Shown: piece by piece, positions 9,101-18,100 of the stretch
Layout: each line of letters starts with the position of its first letter
Numbering within the stretch: the stretch's first letter is position 1
Origin: a virus
Reading direction: 5' to 3' (one strand)
Length of the DNA: 46,013 bases
IMG/VR virus record: IMGVR_UViG_3300024348_000080
Coordinates: 1-46,013 of that record
The notes under the pieces: generated by a model
Databases searched by the model: none
Told to the model about the DNA's origin: nothing
Seen by the model: only the letters and a program-made list of their open reading frames with translations
Translations under genes and position numbers: made by a program

Positions 9101-12100
9101 AAGTATGCAAGAACAACAACTTGCAGTTTCTGAATTATCAGAAAATGAGTTGGCTACAGGAGAACTAGAAGAAGGTGCTCATGATCACTTAACAGATAAT
9201 CAAAAATTTATTCTTGCTATTGAGTTAGATGCTCATAAAACAGAAAAGGCAGAGAATCCAAATACTCTTACCGACTTAGAAAATGATATAATCTCTAATC
9301 GTAAAAACCTTTATAGTCTTTCTACTAGAGGATTATCTGCTGAAAATACTAGAGCAAGAATTATAGAAATGAATAAGGCTGCTATGGAGATTGCTCCAAG
9401 CACACCTGAAGTAAATAACTTTTCGCCTAACCCTGTAGTTACAGATACTAGTAGAACTCCTGAGCCTATAGTAAATGTTCCAGGTCAACTAGACGAAGTA
9501 GATAGAGAGATCTATACTCAATACTCTAACTACTTGGCTGAGTTTAATCAACAGTTAGCAGACTATGATCCATCTGCTGATGAGACTCGTACAATGATAG
9601 CTGAGTTTAACAAAAGTCTTTTTGATGGACTATTGACTTTAGATTCTTTAAATGCAGTTAGGTCTGCTTTACTTGCTATTTACCCTCAAAACATATTAGC
9701 TGTTGAAGCTATGTATGAAGCAGCTAAGCAAGGTAACATAAACTTAGACACAATAGAACTTAGTCCTAAGAAAAGAGAAAGACTTGCTGCTCATTTAGAA
9801 AACCTTATAGGAGAGGCACAGTCTATATCTACTTCTACAGATACTAGGGCTGATATAGAAAGAAGAAGACAAGAAGAATTAGATAAAACTAATGCTCAAA
9901 TTGAACGTGTAGAAAAAAGAGGTGATTCTTTTATTAGAACAAAAATTGAAGTTTATACTGCTTTAAGTGGTAATGAAACATTAGATGAAATTAGAATAAT
10001 TACATTTAAAGATGGAAGTAGAATATTTACAAAAACAGATGTTAAAACAGGACAATTAATTCTTGATGAAAAAATAAAAAAAGAAAATACTACTACAAAT
10101 GAAAAGTTTATTGAAGAGTGGGTTGGTAATTTAGATAATAGTTTAAAGAAAATAGCAGAAGATAACAATCCAAATAAAACTGTTATAGATAAAATCAATG
10201 CTAAGTATGATGCCGAACTGACTGCTTTAGAACAACCTATACCTACTGAAGTATTAGAAGAAGCACCAGAAGTTATAGAGGACGAAGAGACTATTCAATC
10301 AGACAACTATGACTCAGCACAGGGATCTGATAAAACACAATCTACAGATCCTCTCAAAAAATTTAAAGGATTAGAACTTCAGTTAATATCTGTCACAAAG
10401 GAGAATGTAGCTCTTAACGATCCAGCAGTACAACTTGCTTATAACATTATGGATTCTTATTCTGAGTCTAAACGTTTAGGAAAGGCTGTTAACATGGATG
10501 TTAGGATTCAAAGCATGATGGGTATATATGAGTTTGTATTACCTGCAGGATCAGTAGAAAGGCTTAACGAACTTAAACAACTTAAGTCTCTTAGTGAGGA
10601 AGAGAAGGCAGAACTTAGGAAACTACTATCTGTAAATAATCTTTCCATTCATAATGAAGGGATTTTATTATTCTTAGAAAATAATCCTTCTAAAATAGGA
10701 ACTGGGGTGGGTAGTGTGTTTATAGACTCTGATAATAACTTACTTAAGTTTACATCTAAGGGAAAACCATCTACTAATAAGAATGCTTATGTATTTGTTC
10801 CTGCTATTAAGAACACAGGAATACCAGAAGAACAAGCAATTAGACAAAGAGTTAGTAAGGGTGAGATTTTAAAATCTTCAATTACAGGTATTGTATCAGG
10901 ATTTGACAAACCTACGTCTTTAACTAAGGCAGTAGGAGAAAAGATTTATGTACATACAGGACCTGCCTTTACTATTAAAGGAGCTGAAAAAGATTTTACA
11001 GTTAAACCTGGTGTTGTTTATCTACAAAATGAAAATGCTCGTTATCAATATACAGGTGTAAATATTCCTACTAATGGTAATGATATTCAAATACTTGTTA
11101 ATGCTTTTAACGAAGGTACTTTGCCTGATACTATTGATAAGTCTATTAGAGAAGATGCAGCATTATTTTTAAACTATCTAAATAGACAAATAAATTCTAC
11201 TAAAGTAGGTAAAGAAAATACTTTAAAAATTAGATTCTTTAAAGCCGCTAATTTATTCTTGTCAACGACTAATGATAATAAATTAGTAGTAAAGTATCAA
11301 GTAAAAGGTAAAGATGGTAAAAAATACTTAAAACCGTCTAAGAATCAAAAAGAAGATTTAGAAAAAATAGGACAATTATCTTACAAGTTAGTAGATGCAA
11401 GATTCTTAGAAGATGATAAACCTTATACTGCTTTAGTAGTAGATGCTAAAGGTAAGATAAGTACTAAGTTATTTAACTCTTACTCTGACTTTATTAAGAG
11501 CCCTGAGTTTGGAGCAAACTATGAAAGAGAAGAGAATAGAACATTTTCTTTTAGTCCAGAACTTGTTTCTCTTAATGCACCTTCAGTTGCTGTAGATGAC
11601 ATAGATACAACTCCTAACGCTCCTATTAGTGACATACCTGTTGCTCCAAAGCAACTTGACTTGCTTATGGACCAGCCTAGATTAACTTCAGAACAATTAT
11701 CAGAAGTAGAAGCAAGAGCAACAAGACAGCGTGAAATTGAACAAGGAAATGCACTAGATGAAGAGCAACTTTACAGAGAGTACTTACAAGAGAAAGAGGC
11801 TTTTAGAACATTAGATTTACCTCTTGAAGGAATGGCTTTAGAAGGAAATAGAATAAGTAGAGATTCTTTTGTAAGATTTGCAGATAAAGCAAATCTACAA
11901 GGAAGAGAAGGTAAAGCAATTATATTTGCTTACATAGGTAAAAGAGGAGAAGGAGTAGGAGTAGATGAAGTAGCACGTATAGGGTCAGGTATTTCAGATA
12001 AAGAAGTAACTGCCCAAAACATTATAGACTTTATCTTACGTTATCCAGGAGGTATTGGAGGTCCAACTTCTAAATCAACTACTACTTATTTTGGAGCTAA

Positions 12101-15100
12101 TAATCCTGATATTAATCCGAGGTATGCTAATATTAAAAGCACAGCTAAAGTACAAGAAGCTCCTAGAAGGCTTAGTAGAATAGCTATTCTTAATGCCCAA
12201 CGAGGAGGAGAAGCGCCTACCAGTGAAGATCCTTACTTGTTTAGAGAAAAATCTTTAAGTAATTCTATTACGGCTAGACAGAATGCCTTAGCAAAAGCTT
12301 GGGTAGCTAGTAATCCTATATTTAAAAACACTCCTTTCATCTTTGATGAAACTATTAGCCATCCTGAAGCATATGCTGTATGGTCTAAGGCAGGTATCTT
12401 CTTATATGAAGGAGCTAACTATGCAGAAGCTTACCATGAAGCATGGCATGAATTCTCTCAGTTGTACTTAACACCTGAACAGAAAGAAGCTTTGTATGCA
12501 GAAGCAAGAGCAATCTACGGAAACTTACCTTTTGTACAATTGGAAGAAAGATTAGCAGATGATTTCCGTGCCTATGCTTTGAGTGGAGGTGTAACAATGC
12601 CTGAGTCTTTTAAGAAAGCTACGGAATCTAAATCTATATTTAAACAGATTTGGGACTTTATTACTAACCTGTTCTCAAATAAAAAGACAGTTGACCATTA
12701 CTTCTCTCGTTTGTACAAAGGAAACCTTAACGAATTTAAACGTAAAGAATCTAATCAATACTTCAAACAACTTTATTCTGGGAAGTATACTTTCAATGAC
12801 GACCAGGGAGTAAGTCATGCTCTTTCTTATGTAGACTCTAAAAAATACTTAGATGACCTAGACAGTCTTTATGTATCTACTGCTAATACTATGTCTAAAG
12901 ACAAAGGATTTACCTTTGTTAACATACTAGCTAATCCTAAAGAAGCCAACCTAGTTTATTCTATGATGGCTAAGCAACTATACTCAGAATATGATGAGTT
13001 ATTAGAGATGTATGAAGAGGAGAAGAACAGAGAGTACATTCCACGCATTAATGCTATTGCAGATATTTTAGAAAACTTTGAAGCTACACAAAGATTCCAT
13101 AAACAAAACTCTTTCTTGTTTGAAGACAAGGTTAGAAAAGAACTTTTAAATAATCAAGTAATTGATTTAGAAAGTGTGAACTCTGAATTTGCTGCATATG
13201 AGGCTAGCGTAAACGAAATGTCTCAGAAGCAGTTGGCTTCACAAGCTTTAATTAGTGCTCTTAGAACGCTTCCTAAGTATGAAAACGGAGTAAAGTTATT
13301 CCATCCTGTATTTGGAACTGCTCTGTTGAGTGACTTTAGTGCTAACTGGAACATCTTACAACGTAGGTTGTCGGGAGTAAACTCTTACTCAGAACTCTTT
13401 TCTAGAATAGAAAGCATTGCTGAAGTATATCCTCAGTTCACACAGTTCTTGTCTTACTTGCCAACTCCAGAAGAGAACCTAGTTCTTACAAGTGACTTAA
13501 ACTTTAAGAATGAATTCTATCGTATCTTTAGTATGCCTTACATTGAAGGATACACTACAGACATTAAAAGAAATGAGAATGGAGAGATTACTGATGTTAG
13601 GATATTCCAAGCACAGTCATTAGACTCTCAAAACATTAAACGTTCTTATGATTCGGCTTTCTCTCTTAATCCTTCTGAGTTCTCCCTAGTTAACAGCGAG
13701 ACAGGTACAGCATACCTAAACACACCAAAGTACTTTAAAACTTTCCCAGGTATTCCTGCAGTACCTATTGATGAGGAAGATTTTGAAGACTACAATAATT
13801 CTTTATATAGAATGTTAACTCCATTAGGATTTAACTTAAGTCCTAATTCTATTGAGTTATTTTTAAAAGAAGATCCTACAGTTCAGGCAGGTAGAGTAAC
13901 TTTAATCTATAACAAACTTAAAGCACTTTCTGAGTCACAAGCTTACATTGCAACTCCTTTGGCAAGCATTTCTTCTGCTCATATTGTTGAGGATAAGGGA
14001 ACTAAAAGAAAAATAGATGGTGAAAATAGTAGCGTATCTAACATTATCCAGTATGAAGTAGAGGCTAACCCTCAGTACGTTAATGACATGCGTTACAATG
14101 CAGTACAGAAACAAATCTGGTCTGTAAACCAACACACTTTAATGACTAGAGTTCTTGGAGTATTAAATGATGAACTTACTTATCCTACATTAGAGAATGT
14201 TTATGACGAACTTCCTCACTTAGATCCTAGAAACAATCCTAATACTATAGGTTCTTTTGTATTGTCTTATTTGTTTAAGGCAAACGGAGAACGTTATTCA
14301 GATACTATACAAGGACAAGAAGTTTATAGGAAGGTAGAGTTAGGTAACCTGTTAGGAATTAAAGATAAAGGAGAAGGTGAAAAGACAATTGATTCTAACC
14401 AGGCTAAAAAACATTATGCTGATGTTGTAGGATTAGTTAAGTCAGGAGTAGAAGAACTTAACCGTCTTAGTGGTAAGGCAACTACTAGAGGATTAATACT
14501 TGATCTTCGGTTAAGAAAGTTTTTAGGCTTCAGTAATTCTACTAACCAAGTAGATGAGTTTCTTTCTGAGGGACCAGTTCAAGTTCCTAAAAGTTTATTT
14601 GTAAGTAAGATTCTTCCTCTTATCAAATCTGAAATTGAGGTTACTCGTAAGAACTCTGACAAATATGAAATTAAACCTTTAGATAAAGATGGTACTCCTA
14701 AGCTTGCTTACTTCCAAGACATCTTTAGTTCAGAACAAAGAAAAGCTTTATACTCTGCATACACTACTGGAGATTCTACAAAGTCTTTAGAGGATGTATT
14801 TGATCAAATGCCTGAGAAAGACGAAATACTTAAGAAGTTTAGAGAACATATTGCTAACAATGTATCTCTTTCAGAAGATATATTAGGTACAATCTATCCT
14901 GTAGACAAAGTAGATTTATTTAAGTATCACTTTTTCTCTTTTATTTCTCGTATTGAACAACATAAACTATTCTTTAATCACCCTTACTACTACAAGAACG
15001 TTAAAGATATTGAAAAGCGTTTGAGTATGTGGAACGCTTTTGGTTCTTACCCTGTGATTGATCAGCAAAACATGGACTACTTGTTATCAGATAGGTCAGG

Positions 15101-18100
15101 TTTAAGTATGTATTCTCATAGAGATGCTTTTCATGCTCACGCAGATCAAGTAGGAATAAAAGTAAACGCTAATAGAGCTGCAGTAGATCAAATCTCTTAT
15201 CTTGTTTTAGAGGATGAGCCTATTAAATCGGCTACAGCAAAAGCAAGTAAGTTCTATGGTAAGTACAAAGATGCTTACACAAAGGATCTTAAGTCAGAAA
15301 AACAAAATGCTGCAGCTTTCTGTACATTAGATTTTTACCGTAAGTTCTTTGCTTTGTCTACAGGTCTTACTCTTCCGATGAGGCAGGAGTTTGATCGCCA
15401 AGATAAAATTTATAAAAAGTATTTAGAGTTACAAAGAGCAGACGAGTTCAACAGAGAGCAGATTACTAAAGAATTAGAAGCAGAGCTAAACAAAGGACCC
15501 TTCTATAAGTTTACTATTAAGAAACTTCAGTATGCAGGTCATAACAAGATAGAAAGTGGAGAGTCAGTTCCTGTAGGTCATAAGTATTCTATGAAGCCTA
15601 TTCTTCCTTCTGAGATTATAGCTGATCCTAAACTTGCTTCTATTCTTCAAAAACTTCATGCCTCTTCTGCAGAATATGCAGTATTTAAATCAGGTACTAA
15701 GTTGTCTGAGACAGTTGAGCCTGTAAAGTTGTTTAACTCTAAAGGAGAAGTACAAGATCAAGCAGTACCAGTAGGTTTGATTGATCTTAAGAATATCAAA
15801 GAACAAGTACTGATTGAGAATAAAGAAGACTTTAACAACATCTTCAGTACTCAGTTCCGTAAACTTGTATATAAAGATATAACTACTCCTGAAGGAGAAG
15901 CGTTGTATGAGTCTTACAAGTCTATTATTAAAAATCTTACTGGCTTTGATAAGCTTAACTTCTTAGAACAGTTAGATGATAAAGAAAAACTTGTAGAGTT
16001 TTTGATTCGTGAAATCTCTAAGAAGAATGCAGCAGAGTCTACTAAGGATCTTTTTAAATTAAAAGGTGATGGTACTTTAACTCACAGTCTTGATAGTATG
16101 ATTGACCGTACTATTATGGAGAGTGCTGTTGTATCTAGTGTTAAGAACCAGATTATTAAGCAAAAACTTCCTGGTGCACAAAGAGTACAGTATCCTGTAT
16201 CTTTGATTAGACCTTCAAGGCAGTTAAGATTCTACGATATAGTAGATGGTAAAGTAACTAAGGCTGAAGTCATAGTATCTTTCTCAAAAGGATACTACTC
16301 TTTACTTAGTCTTCTGTCACCTGTAGACAAACAACCTATTGGTCAGCTAGACAACGAAGGTAAGGTAATAAATCCTCATACTGCACTTACTCGTTTAAAT
16401 GAAGCACTTGCTAATCCTAAGTTTAGAAGTCGTTACTCTAATCAACTTACTATGGAAGCTATTCGTATTCCTGGAGAAACATATCACTCTATGGAGAACT
16501 TTGAGATTGTAGAGTTCTTACCTGAAGAAAGCGGAGAGATTATTCTAGTTCCTGATGAACTCGTAATTAAGTCTGGTGGTGATTTTGATATTGATAAGTT
16601 GTTCTGCTACGATGCTGTGTTGAATGCAGACGGAAGTTTTGTATACGGTCCTGAAATTAATCCAGAACAAGCTTTTGAATTAAAGAAAAGTCTTATAAAC
16701 AAACTACAAGAGAATAAAGAATTGTTTAGAGAGTTCTATCAAGAAAAACAGGATCTTATTCAAGACTTACAAGATATTCTTGTTAAGCGTGGTATCTCTG
16801 CAGACACTAAAGTAGCTGATTTATATATAGAACTTATTTCTTATAAGTATGTAAACGAACAAGAACTTGTAGATGAAGGATCAATTACTGAAACAGATCA
16901 AGAAAAACTTAGAAAGTGGGCAGCAGGAGAAATTACTCCTGAAAAGAAAGATCTCTCTAAAGAGATTAAAAATAGACTTAAAGTACTTAGAGCCACCTTA
17001 TCAGAGATATCGTCTGAGGGACTGTCTCAGGAGCTTACACAGATCAATAACAAGCTTAGAGTAATTGCACAAGAAGGAAGAGATATTAAAAATGACTTAA
17101 AGAATCTTAGAGGTCGATTTACAAACAGACTACTTCTTAATATCTCTAATCGTTTATCTCAACCTGAAATCTTTGAATCCTTAATCGCACCTAACGATAT
17201 TGCTACTATTAAAGAAGCAGTAAACCGATTTGGTACTGCTTCAAAAGTTACTACAGCTTCTCTTACAAATCTTGTTAGCCCTCTTTACCAGTTATATGTA
17301 TTCTCTTTGAATACTTATAAGACTTCTTTGGGTACTGATGCTAAGAATAACGTATTCCATGCACTACTCCAAAGAACTACTTTCTACAGAGAGGATGAAA
17401 AAGGTAACAGAAAATATCTTTTAGATGCAAATAGAACTATAGATGGATTCTTAAACTTCAGTGGTGTATACAATGTAGATGGCGGTAAAATATCTAACAT
17501 ATCAGGGGAGATGATTAGCGCTCACGTAGATATTGAAAAGAACGATGGTATAGCTCAGATTGGACTTAACAACGTAGTCACTCCTGTAGTTAACTATGCT
17601 AACATGGCAGGTACTAGACTCTTTGATATGGTGAAGTTAGTTAACTTAACTGACGGTTATGTTAACCCTAAAACAGGAGTTAAGAGAACTTCATCTATTA
17701 TAAAATACTCTAGAAAAAAATCTATAGACGAAGTTTTAGAGACTGCGGCTAATAATGCACCTGAAGGTAGTGTAGTTAGGGATTTGATTGAAACATCTAA
17801 AGACAAGTACGGAATGATTAGTCGTAACAAGTTTATTAACAATGTGTTTAATCAAATGTTAAAAAATACTACAGCAGAAACTACTTTACAGTTAATGCTT
17901 ACAGTAGAAGATTCTGTACAGGATCTTAGAAGATTTGCACAGTTTCTTGAATTAGAAGATCAAACAAGAGATCTAGCTACGATTTCATTGGCTACAGACT
18001 ATGATACATTCTCTCCTCAAAACTTTGAATCGTTTAGATCTAACATCTTAAGCTTGGTTCCATATCTTAAAGAAGGAGGAGAAAAAGCAGGTATCTTTAA

